Below are positions 17,729 to 26,166 of a stretch of 64,000 bases of DNA, one piece after another. Below the pieces are notes generated by a model. The model ran no database searches. It had not been told where the DNA came from and was given only the letters and a program-made list of their open reading frames with translations. The stretch covers positions 41,333 through 105,332 of the forward strand of contig NZ_VKDC01000026.1 of the NCBI RefSeq assembly GCF_007097395.1, given 5' to 3'. The first letter of the stretch is position 1. The number at the start of each line of letters is the position of its first letter. This DNA comes from Fulvivirga sp. M361. GTDB lineage: Bacteria > Bacteroidota > Bacteroidia > Cytophagales > Cyclobacteriaceae. Made by a program: the position numbers and the translations under genes.

Positions 17729-19426
17729 ATGACAGCCCTCAACGCTTACATCTGGATTGTTCTGGTCCTTGGATTGTTCCACCTGAAAATAGCAATAGCT
17801 CAAGATATTGAACTAATAGGGGTAGTAGATAATAATCTAGTCCGGATCAATAACTTAACAGGTGAAGCTGTCATTCATAAAGAATTGCAGAATTTCACAA
17901 AAGGTGAGATCATTTCAGACCTGACTTATAATACCGCCAATGGTTTGCATTACTGTATAAAATCCAGTGGAAACGCTCCGTCTCTCATAAGCATTTCAAA
18001 AGATGGTGATGTTCAAAATATCGGTCCATTAACCCTTGGCGGAAGGCAAATTCCATTGGTAGAAGCCTTAGCGTATAATGCGACAACCAATAAATTATAT
18101 GCCGGAGTGAGTCTTAACGGAGGTACTGCCAGCAATGATTTTTATTCGGAATCCATAGTAGAAGTAGAGCCTTCTACCGGAGAATGTCAGTTTCTAACTG
18201 AAATATTAACAAGTAATAGGGACCCGGACATTGACGCAATGGCATTTTCAGAAAATATGCTCTATATTTCCGATGGTGCTCCGCCAGGCGCCAATTTTCT
18301 AGAGTTTTATGTATTAGATATTAATAGTGTCGGCGCTTCATCAAGTCCAAGGTTACTTTATAAAAGCACTTACCTATCCGTTCAGGACTTCACTGTTGAC
18401 AACAATCAAATCTATTTTACTGAAAACAGAAATCTTCGTAAGTATTCCATAGCAAATAATTCAGTCAGTTTCATCGGAAGTACTCATTTAAGTTCGGAAT
18501 TCGCTGGACAGCTTATCAGGGGTATAAGTCAATTTGAACCTTGTATTACTCCAAGAATTGAATTGGGGAGCGATATAAGTATATGTAAAAATCAAGTCCT
18601 TATGCTAGACCCTGATCCACATAAACTATCAGGGGTCAGCTATTTATGGCAGGATGGCTCTACAGCCCCGGACTACCTGGTCAATAAGCCGGGAACCTAT
18701 TGGGTAAGAGTAGAAAATACGTGTGGGTTTGTCAGCGATACAGTTCGTATCTCTTATCAAGCGCCACCCTCTGTCAACCTGGGTCAGGACCGAATCGTTT
18801 GTAATGATGTTAAAGTCCTGTTAGATGCTACTTCGCCGGAAGCGACATATACATGGCAAAATGGCTCTAAAAATCCAACCCTCACAATTGACCAGTCCGG
18901 AAGCTATTGGGTTACCGTCCAAAATACATGTGGTGTGGATAGTGATACTGTGCAGGTATCATTTCAAACAACACCGACTGTGGATTTTGGGGAGGACAGA
19001 ACAGTCTGTGACGATAACGACATTATCCTGGATGCAACCCATTCAGATGCTGTATATACCTGGCAGGACGGCTCTGATAGTCCTACATTAAAAGTAATTG
19101 AAACAGGCGTTTATTCGGTATTGGTGAAAAATGATTGTGGTTCTGCTAAGGATACCGTAGCTATAGTAATTCCCAATTTCACCAACTTGATGATCCCAAA
19201 TGTTTTTACACCAAATAATGATAAGATCAACGAATCATTTGAAATTGACAGTGCACTTTTAGGTTCATCGATAAGCATATTCCAACGATCGGGAAAGGCC
19301 GTTTACAGATCCCAAAATTATCAGAATGATTGGAATGGTGGCAACTTGCCCTCAGGGATATACTTTTATCTTATAAAAGACGTTTGCGGCTCTAGTCATA
19401 AAGGGACCCTATCGATTCTCTATTAA
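17729..19426 (+). CDS. T9SS cargo protein with PKD-like repeats and type B C-terminal domain
   Basis: 565 residues. A signal peptide ends near residue 24 (AIAQ). The N-terminal half (about 25-275) looks like a beta propeller of the DUF6923/WD-like kind (repeated short strands such as LIGVVDNNLVRINNL). Three repeats of about 80 residues follow, each with LGxDxxxC, LDA, Y-x-W-Q-x-G and SxTV-like signatures (about 280-480). The end (PNVFTPNNDKINESFEI, then SGIYFYLI) is the gliding-motility-associated CHU_C domain that marks type B cargo of the type IX secretion system. It is expected to be secreted or surface bound; binding partner unknown. Confidence 0.88.
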   Translation: MTALNAYIWIVLVLGLFHLKIAIAQDIELIGVVDNNLVRINNLTGEAVIHKELQNFTKGEIISDLTYNTANGLHYCIKSSGNAPSLISISKDGDVQNIGPLTLGGRQIPLVEALAYNATTNKLYAGVSLNGGTASNDFYSESIVEVEPSTGECQFLTEILTSNRDPDIDAMAFSENMLYISDGAPPGANFLEFYVLDINSVGASSSPRLLYKSTYLSVQDFTVDNNQIYFTENRNLRKYSIANNSVSFIGSTHLSSEFAGQLIRGISQFEPCITPRIELGSDISICKNQVLMLDPDPHKLSGVSYLWQDGSTAPDYLVNKPGTYWVRVENTCGFVSDTVRISYQAPPSVNLGQDRIVCNDVKVLLDATSPEATYTWQNGSKNPTLTIDQSGSYWVTVQNTCGVDSDTVQVSFQTTPTVDFGEDRTVCDDNDIILDATHSDAVYTWQDGSDSPTLKVIETGVYSVLVKNDCGSAKDTVAIVIPNFTNLMIPNVFTPNNDKINESFEIDSALLGSSISIFQRSGKAVYRSQNYQNDWNGGNLPSGIYFYLIKDVCGSSHKGTLSILY

Positions 19427-19600
19427 AAAATCCCATCAATCCGGCTTGAGGGCTTAAATGTCCTACCCTTGACCGTCATCTGTTCGTCTTTACGCGTTTT
19501 TCAATTCTACCTCGGGTACCTTATGCATTTGAGTTTATTACAACTATTTCTCAAAGGTAAGTGTCTGATTAATTAGTAAGTCCCACATAAATCAAAACAA

Positions 19601-20026
19601 ATGAATAAACTTATTTTTAGCCTGATAATTGTTTCAGTTGTCGCTATATCTTGCGAGGAAGATGACGATATAAATACGCGGAATTGTGATCCAAACGTTG
19701 TAATAAGCACTAAAGAATATAAAGAAGCTCCAAAAGATGGACTAACTATTAGCAATGCAACTGTTGAAGGGGACAGTTTGAAAATTAGCTATAGCTCTAG
19801 TGGATGCTCCGGCGAAACATGGGAATTAAAATTAATTGCCTCTGAAGGAATTCTCGAATCGAACCCTCCACAAAGAAACGTAAGGCTGTCATTAAAAAAC
19901 GATGAGCTCTGTGATGCAGTAATATCAAAAGAGATCTCTTTTAATATCTGCCAGCTACAGGCAGGAGGAAACAGTGTATTGCTAAATCTTGAAAACTTCG
20001 ATGACCGAATTCTATATGAGTATTAA
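19601..20026 (+). CDS. Small lipoprotein of unknown function
   Basis: 141 residues. A signal peptide with lipobox Ala-Ile-Ser-Cys (Cys about residue 18) is followed by an acidic Glu-Glu-Asp-Asp-Asp stretch, the usual lipoprotein export signal for surface display in Bacteroidota. The mature protein contains five more cysteines and many short polar strands, ending ENFDDRILYEY. I recognise no domain. It comes 174 bases after the T9SS cargo gene and may be expressed with it. Confidence 0.7.
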   Translation: MNKLIFSLIIVSVVAISCEEDDDINTRNCDPNVVISTKEYKEAPKDGLTISNATVEGDSLKISYSSSGCSGETWELKLIASEGILESNPPQRNVRLSLKNDELCDAVISKEISFNICQLQAGGNSVLLNLENFDDRILYEY

Positions 20027-20550
20027 TCAATGTGAGTTTGTCAAAATAACAGTTGCCGAAAAAGATATTTATCAACGCTGCCATGAACTCTTTATCAATC
20101 CGGGCACAGAATGAAAATAACTTAAAGCATAGCGGGTGATAGGTACCGGATAAACAATGTATAGATCAATTTGATATAGAATGCCACTAACGGACAGAGC
20201 GTAACCGGATCATTTCCACCTTCTTTTGATGTCTTTTCCAAAATTTTAATTTTCAGAGTAGATTCAGACACGCAAACTATCTAAAAGCAAAAAATCCCTC
20301 GAAGACCTGGCTCCAAGGGATAATTCGTTGTCTATAGTTGGCTTTATGTTTGTAAATGTAGAGCACCTGCGACACTTAGAGAAATCAACATCGACCAGTC
20401 TCTCATTACCACGATGGATAGCATATAGCACAGATGGGTAAACATTAAAGAGCAGAGTGCAAAGGACTCAGGGCACAGCAGGGTTGGATGCTACTGCCGG
20501 ATACATTCAATAGATGACCAGACCAAGAATACCTAACGGCCAAATTCTGT
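20027..20550. other. Intergenic stretch, one possible 32-codon ORF
   Basis: An ORF from ATG 20016 to TGA 20114 (32 residues, including VAEKDIYQRCHELF) overlaps the lipoprotein stop in the ATGA manner and has protein-like composition, but it is too short to trust. Apart from the terminator at 20289-20321 nothing else is seen here. Confidence 0.3.
20289..20321 (-). terminator. Strong intrinsic terminator of the T9SS cassette operon
   Basis: On the minus strand an 11-bp stem (ATCCCTTGGAG against a 3' arm ending AGGGAT, two G-T pairs) with a 6-base loop is followed by six T. It lies about 230 bases past the last stop of the five-gene operon at 20551. Confidence 0.75.
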
Positions 20551-21426
20551 CTATTTCTTTTCCTTTAGGGCCAATAACTCCTCTTTATACTTATTCGATA
20601 TTTCAAATTCACGCAGACCGAAATGTATCCCGGCCAATCCTTCCAGGATATTTTCATCTTCGGAGGCAGCCTGGTAGGCTCGTTTCATATATGGAAGAGA
20701 TTTTTTAAACAAGCCTATGGTCCGGTCTTCAAATTTTCCAAAAGCCAGAATATCTGCATCGTCGTAATCGAGGTCCAATATATTAGATACCGCTGAATTA
20801 TAGTAGATCACTCCTATATTATAATTCGCTTCTTTGTTGGTAGAATCTATAGCCAATACCTCTTCAAAAGCGTTCACTGCATCTGTATTGTGGTCTTTGA
20901 TAGAATCTTTGGCATTCAGCTGAACATAAGCAGAGCCAAGCGTCAAATAAAAGCGGGATTTACTTTCCGCCAGAGAGATAGAGCCATCATTGACTAAGGC
21001 CAGTGTTTCTTCAAATTTAGTATAGTAAGCTTTGGCCAGCTGGAACAATTGCTGATCTATTATGGCTATGGCCTCATTAAAATAGGTGGTAGCCAGGAAT
21101 TTTATGTTCTGCCTGGCCTCTTGCTCGTACTGCTCGGTGCTATCCATATTCAGCAAGGTATTGAAAGCAACAATAGACTCACTTCTAAAGTTTTCTTTCT
21201 CGGTATTTTCAATGCTATTTTTGTACAGATCCTTATAAATGAATCCTTTCAAATACCAGGTAATATTTTCCGCAGCATAAAGCTCGCTGGTGAGGGCAGA
21301 ATCTATCAATATCCTGGCTTCATTGAACTCACCATTCTGATAATGTTTCAATGAGCGATCCAGCATATTTTGACCGAAACCATTGGTAAATGCCAGAAAG
21401 GAGAGTATGACAAATAAATACTTCAT
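20551..21426 (-). CDS. Periplasmic TPR-like protein, last gene of T9SS cassette
   Basis: 291 residues. A signal peptide (MKYLFVILSFLAFTNGFGQ) directs export. The mature part is all helical, with TPR-like pairs at about 22-60 (MLDRSLKHYQNGEFNEARILID), 85-125, and 185-215 (AVNAFEEVLAIDSTNKEANYNIGVIYYNSA), and a last pair near 250-285. TPR proteins mediate protein contacts; in such cassettes they are often periplasmic adaptors. The start overlaps the stop of the YfiR gene by the ATGA four bases, so the two are translationally coupled. Its exact partner is unknown. Confidence 0.75.
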   Translation of the reverse strand: MKYLFVILSFLAFTNGFGQNMLDRSLKHYQNGEFNEARILIDSALTSELYAAENITWYLKGFIYKDLYKNSIENTEKENFRSESIVAFNTLLNMDSTEQYEQEARQNIKFLATTYFNEAIAIIDQQLFQLAKAYYTKFEETLALVNDGSISLAESKSRFYLTLGSAYVQLNAKDSIKDHNTDAVNAFEEVLAIDSTNKEANYNIGVIYYNSAVSNILDLDYDDADILAFGKFEDRTIGLFKKSLPYMKRAYQAASEDENILEGLAGIHFGLREFEISNKYKEELLALKEKK

Positions 21427-21971
21427 CCGTTTACCACTTTTGATATAGACATAAGTTCTTCGCTGATCTTTAAACCTTTAGCATCAAAGTTTGATGGATT
21501 GATCTCCATTCTTTGTTTATTATTTTCATAATATAAGTTAATATTAGCTCCTCTGTTGATCAATTCATCTTCTTCTGTTACTAACAGTGTACTTGTCTTT
21601 TTTAGTTTCCTGTTAATGTAGGCCATATCCACACTTTTAGCTTTTACAACAAATAATATATGTGTGGGTACAATTTTTTCAGGGGTATCAAACATCAAAA
21701 TCTCAAAACTACGATCGCCCCTACGCTTTACTTTTGACATTCTGATCAACTCTTCTTTCAAGGCCGGATAATGGCCATAAATGGCTATCTTAAATCTGCC
21801 ACTGGCCATATGCTCTGGCCAATCCACATATTTTGAAAAATTATACAGAAAAATGGCCTTTACCTTAGCATTGATATCAGAACCCCCGGGAGGACGGAAT
21901 GAACATGCCGTAAAGACTAAGCCAATAAGCGCTAATCTCCTTACTATTTGATATTTATCTATCCTAAACAA
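21423..21971 (-). CDS. YfiR family periplasmic protein (DUF4154)
   Basis: 182 residues. After a short N-terminal hydrophobic signal (about 10-23, ending Thr-Ala-Cys, a possible lipobox) comes the YfiR signature KAIFLYNFSKYVDWP near residues 37-52, followed by FKIAIYGHYPALKEEL, the ILFVV strand and the TLLVTEEDELINRGANINLYYE segment with the ligand-like tail. YfiR in Pseudomonas is a periplasmic repressor of the diguanylate cyclase YfiN and so affects c-di-GMP and biofilm formation; the family is wider than that. Here it sits inside a T9SS adhesin operon, overlapping the upstream gene by 13 bases. Confidence 0.85.
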   Translation of the reverse strand: MFRIDKYQIVRRLALIGLVFTACSFRPPGGSDINAKVKAIFLYNFSKYVDWPEHMASGRFKIAIYGHYPALKEELIRMSKVKRRGDRSFEILMFDTPEKIVPTHILFVVKAKSVDMAYINRKLKKTSTLLVTEEDELINRGANINLYYENNKQRMEINPSNFDAKGLKISEELMSISKVVNG

Positions 21972-24900
21972 TCCTCTATGTCAAGCCGGGCATTTCGGCA
22001 ACTTATATTCTTGTAACACCTATTTCTTTGTTGCTTATAAGTTCCGACTATTACGGAACCCCTATCAAAGTTATGAGTCAACTCGTACAAATATGGCATT
22101 TTTTTAATAGCAAGCTGCTGATCTAATGCACTTTGATTGACAAAAGCAAAATCTACATAGTCAAAATATTCACCATGTTCAACGCTATTAAACCGATACC
22201 TGGTGGCTCCTTCACTATTATCCACCTCTATATGTACTACCAGTTCAGTATCACAGCCGTCCAATAAGAACCGGTATCCCTCTTCAAATGTTACATCATC
22301 AAACTGAAAATAGCCTGTATAATCTGTTTCCACGCATGCCAATTCATTTCCTTGTCTATCTACCAACACCACAGGATGAGCCAGGGGATCCACAACATTG
22401 CTCAATTCACCGCAGATCTTATTATAATATCTGTCATACTGTTCCCTGTAAGCAGCTAGTTCTTCAAAATAGAATATTTCAGCGCGGTTCTTATTGTCCA
22501 TTCTATCTACTATAGTTCCAAATTTATTCATGACTACAAGATTAATGACCAGTCCTTGATCTTCACGTTCAAGCAAAAAAGTATATTGGTAGTCCGGGGT
22601 CAATTGTGAGAACTTGAAGCTACCATCATTAGACGTGGTCGCCTTATCCACTACATTACCCTCATGAACTAAAAGTATTGAATGGCCCGATACAGGCTTA
22701 TTTTTATCCTTCAAACTACCCAAGATAGAAGCATCGGATACCTTTAATGTGTATACTCCACGCTCGTAATCCACTAAGGAACGATATTTAAAAACCTCTT
22801 GCCGGTTATTATTGCTGAATCGGGAGATTATATTCCCCTCATTGTCCAATACGGCAATATCAATGTTAAATTCAGCCTCATTTTCTTCCAACACGAAAGC
22901 AAATTGTTGATGGGCCGGTAGCGTTCTGAAAGTGAACCTACCTGTTTTATCTGTTACCGATGCCCCTATCACTTTACCATTCTCATCTACCAGCAATACT
23001 CTTTTATTACTCAGTGCGAATTTACCAGCCAATACCGACCCGGAGATCAACGCTTCTTCAGAAGGCAAGGTCCATACTCCGGCCTCATATTCTTCAAGAA
23101 TGCGATATTTAAATATTTCCCTGGACGATGTACTATTAAACCGTCTTACTACATTGCCCAAACGATCTTTAATATTAACTTCTATGGACAGCGGGTTGTC
23201 ACGCTCTTCTAATACAAACGAATACCTCTCTCCTGCCGGTAGCTTTTTAAAATCAAAGGTTCCTGCAGCGTCCGTTTCAGTAGCTGCTACTATCAAACCT
23301 TGCTCATTGACCAGGAGTACTTTCTCATTGACCAGGGCCATGCCATCCTTTAACAGGTGCCCCGAAATAGTGGCATCCTCCACCTCCAGAGACCACACGC
23401 CTGAACTATAATCTTCTAATGGTTTAAAACGGAACAGGTTGGGCTGATCGACACTGGTAATCCTGCCAAAGATCACACCCTGATCATTCAATAAAGAGAC
23501 ATTGACCTGAAGATCAGTATCAGCCTCAGACAATACAAATGAATACTGTCCTCCGGCAGGCAGCTGACGAAACTCAAACTTTCCCCGGGCTCCGGCAAGT
23601 GCTGAACTGACCACTTCTCCTTTTTGATCTACCAAGAGTATTTTCTTGTTTTCTGTTGACAGACCGTTATCTGATAGCAATCCTTCGATATTAGCATCTT
23701 CCGTAAGGATGAATTCGGTATTGCTTTGATTAAAACTTAACGCTTGATAATTAAATGGCTGCCTGAGTATGTCCAGTTCAGAATCAAATTGCTCAAACGA
23801 CGAGACTTCGGTAAGATATACTGGAAATTCGTCAAAGGAATAAGGGATCTTCATGTCGAAGCGATATGGATGATCACAACAATTATCGTCCCTGTTAGAA
23901 GAAAAGAACCCGCCACTCCGATCTTTCTTTAGACTGAAATGGTAGTCATCTCCACCCGAATTGATAGGTGTACCCAGGTTATATACCTTGCCTTCTCCCT
24001 GTCCCCAATCTACCTGTGCCAGGAAAACATCCATTTCCCCGAGCCCATGGTGTCCATTTGAGCTCAGAAATAAATAACCCGTACTGACGTCAAAAAAGGG
24101 GCTTACCTCATCTTTCACGGTATTCACACCTGCTCCCAGATTAACCGGTCTTTTAAATTGGCCATTGACTATTTCTGACACCCAAATATCGTAACCACCA
24201 TAACCTCCGGGACGATTAGAAGAGAAAAAGAATAGTACTTTCCCATCAATGGTAGTTACCCAGTTTGGCGTTTTCGAGGAATATTCAGGAAAATTAATAT
24301 GATCATTCAGCCTTACCGGCGGCATCCATTTATTGGATTTTTTAAGTGTAACATAAATTTCACAACGCCTGTTTTCTCCAAATTGGTCACATGCCGAAAA
24401 GTACAAGGTAGCTTTATCCGCTCCCAAAGAAGGGCTGCCTATATTTTTGGAAGCATCGGAAAGGTCCAGGTCCACCTGTTTCGGGCCTCCTGAAGAAGTG
24501 ATGTAAATACGACTCACCTGTATTTCATCGATCATCGCTATCAGGTCTTTAGCTACTTCTATTTTCTTATTGTATTTAATAGGTATAACACCCGTAAACC
24601 AGGTGCTATTACCTTCCCATTGAAGCGCTGACGTCATATTTTTCTTGTCAAAGCCGTTGATACTCCATCTTGTCACTGTGGCATCGCCCTCTTTGCGTTT
24701 TATATTCAAGGCATCTTTTAAACCTTCTATTTCCTTATAGGCTTCACGGGCTTCTTTTTTGTATTGTGCTCCGTTGTTGTCCAAGAAATAGTTAAACTCA
24801 CTCCGGGCCTGATCATATTTTCCCTGGGCCTTATGCATAAAGCCCAACCAATAGTGGGCCATCGGGTGTTTGCCGGGATGTTCGGTGATAATGGAACTAT

Positions 24901-25171
24901 AGATCAGTTCAGCCTCCCTGTATTGCCTGAGCTTATAATGCAAAGCCCCCATCTCCATTTTATCGTCCGATGTTAGAAGCCCTTCATTCCTGATACTTTC
25001 AAAATGCTCCAAAGCAGCAAGGTAGCGTTGTTGTTCTTTAAGTTTTACCGCTAACTGCCGGTGTTCTTCCGGTTCGGGGTCCTCTATCACATCTTTCAAA
25101 GGTCGAATATGCTGTGCCCATACCGAACAGCTCACCAATACCAATATGCCTGTTATGCTTATTCTGATCAT
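21959..25171 (-). CDS. TPR/PD40 protein with five tandem repeat domains, OmpA domain apparently lost
   Basis: 1070 residues. A signal peptide (to about residue 20) is followed by TPR-like helices (about 33-155), a PD40 beta-propeller region (about 235-430, with LYFSACD, FFSSNRPGGYGGYDIW and LFLSSNGHHGLGEMDV), and five repeats of about 105 residues (about 490-1010), each with ILLVDxxG, ADGTFxFKxLPAGxxYxFVLE and a Phe-x-Tyr linker. The plan matches PorE-like T9SS proteins up to this point, but where these usually continue into an OmpA domain (DFD...) the protein has only YLYELTHNFDRGS and then ends in an unrelated cysteine-rich tail. The gene start overlaps the SprF stop by 4 bases. Confidence 0.85.
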   Translation of the reverse strand: MIRISITGILVLVSCSVWAQHIRPLKDVIEDPEPEEHRQLAVKLKEQQRYLAALEHFESIRNEGLLTSDDKMEMGALHYKLRQYREAELIYSSIITEHPGKHPMAHYWLGFMHKAQGKYDQARSEFNYFLDNNGAQYKKEAREAYKEIEGLKDALNIKRKEGDATVTRWSINGFDKKNMTSALQWEGNSTWFTGVIPIKYNKKIEVAKDLIAMIDEIQVSRIYITSSGGPKQVDLDLSDASKNIGSPSLGADKATLYFSACDQFGENRRCEIYVTLKKSNKWMPPVRLNDHINFPEYSSKTPNWVTTIDGKVLFFFSSNRPGGYGGYDIWVSEIVNGQFKRPVNLGAGVNTVKDEVSPFFDVSTGYLFLSSNGHHGLGEMDVFLAQVDWGQGEGKVYNLGTPINSGGDDYHFSLKKDRSGGFFSSNRDDNCCDHPYRFDMKIPYSFDEFPVYLTEVSSFEQFDSELDILRQPFNYQALSFNQSNTEFILTEDANIEGLLSDNGLSTENKKILLVDQKGEVVSSALAGARGKFEFRQLPAGGQYSFVLSEADTDLQVNVSLLNDQGVIFGRITSVDQPNLFRFKPLEDYSSGVWSLEVEDATISGHLLKDGMALVNEKVLLVNEQGLIVAATETDAAGTFDFKKLPAGERYSFVLEERDNPLSIEVNIKDRLGNVVRRFNSTSSREIFKYRILEEYEAGVWTLPSEEALISGSVLAGKFALSNKRVLLVDENGKVIGASVTDKTGRFTFRTLPAHQQFAFVLEENEAEFNIDIAVLDNEGNIISRFSNNNRQEVFKYRSLVDYERGVYTLKVSDASILGSLKDKNKPVSGHSILLVHEGNVVDKATTSNDGSFKFSQLTPDYQYTFLLEREDQGLVINLVVMNKFGTIVDRMDNKNRAEIFYFEELAAYREQYDRYYNKICGELSNVVDPLAHPVVLVDRQGNELACVETDYTGYFQFDDVTFEEGYRFLLDGCDTELVVHIEVDNSEGATRYRFNSVEHGEYFDYVDFAFVNQSALDQQLAIKKMPYLYELTHNFDRGSVIVGTYKQQRNRCYKNISCRNARLDIEDCLG

Positions 25172-26166
25172 AGTCTCGGCCGTGTATTAGATCGTATTCT
25201 AGCCCGTTTTTTATAGGTACGTTTCACCAGGTAGTTAAGGCTAATTTCCAACCCGCCATTTCTGCTGGCATCTGAAATAGAAGAAAGTAGCAGATCATAA
25301 CTGGCGCCTACCGTAAAATTGTTGTACTCCAATTGAACTGTTCCAATGATAGCATTGAAATTACGCACCCAGCCACCAAAAGAAAAATAGCTATCCTTTT
25401 GAAGTACAAATTCTATCGCTGCCCCGGGGCTGATCGTATGATTTCCATTTTGATAAAAATAAAGTAATGAAGGTGCAAAATTCATACGCTGGTTAACTGG
25501 TATACGGGACGAGCCATGAGCCACATACTTTCTAAATAGTTTATTTTCCTCACCCACAAAATCCCTTTTAGGCTGGGCAAGGTGAAAAGAAGATACCCCT
25601 ACAATGAAAGAAGTGCCGTTCCTAAGGAATTTATACCACATTAAGCCCGCATTGAAGTTAATGACAGTAGCTCTTTCCCCCTGGATGATCTCTCCATTGG
25701 GTAGATCCATATCAAACCCCTGCCCTATTACCCATTGGCTCTGGGTAGTAAGCCCGGCAAAATCCAGGTTAGTATTATCAATACCTGCTTGCATACCAAA
25801 GGCAAGAAATTCGTTACGATCTCTGCCATAGGCATTATGGTAGGAAAACGAAGCCATTACCTTAGTATTAGTAAGCGCCTGACCGGCCTGATCATTTTGA
25901 AAATAAATCCCTACTCCTGCATAATCAGGGTTCCGGTCATTTTCCAAAAGGGAGAGATCAGCAGCCAACGCGACCGTACGGATCTTCTCAAAATCGTTAA
26001 AATAGTCTTTGTAATTCAATGTAGTGCGGATATATCCATAGGCAGTACCGGTAAATGCAGGGTTTACAGAAAGCGGCGCGTTGTAAAACTGTGAAAAGAA
26101 AGGCTCTTGCGCATATGCATTACAAGCTATTAAAAACACACTAAACAAGGGTATAAGTCTTTTCAT
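25168..26166 (-). CDS. PorP/SprF family type IX secretion outer-membrane protein
   Basis: 332 residues with a signal peptide ending near residue 19 (ACNAYAQ). The mature start EPFFSQFYNAPLSVNPAFTGT is the defining PorP/SprF motif; the remaining sequence is alternating beta strands with the GxGxYFQND, HLAQPKRDF and KVMASFSYH features of the family and a strongly basic C terminus. PorP/SprF proteins are outer-membrane barrels that anchor or attach T9SS cargo with the type B domain to the cell surface; a cargo gene precedes it directly. Both junctions overlap by 4 bases, so stoichiometry is probably translationally coupled. Confidence 0.95.
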   Translation of the reverse strand: MKRLIPLFSVFLIACNAYAQEPFFSQFYNAPLSVNPAFTGTAYGYIRTTLNYKDYFNDFEKIRTVALAADLSLLENDRNPDYAGVGIYFQNDQAGQALTNTKVMASFSYHNAYGRDRNEFLAFGMQAGIDNTNLDFAGLTTQSQWVIGQGFDMDLPNGEIIQGERATVINFNAGLMWYKFLRNGTSFIVGVSSFHLAQPKRDFVGEENKLFRKYVAHGSSRIPVNQRMNFAPSLLYFYQNGNHTISPGAAIEFVLQKDSYFSFGGWVRNFNAIIGTVQLEYNNFTVGASYDLLLSSISDASRNGGLEISLNYLVKRTYKKRARIRSNTRPRL

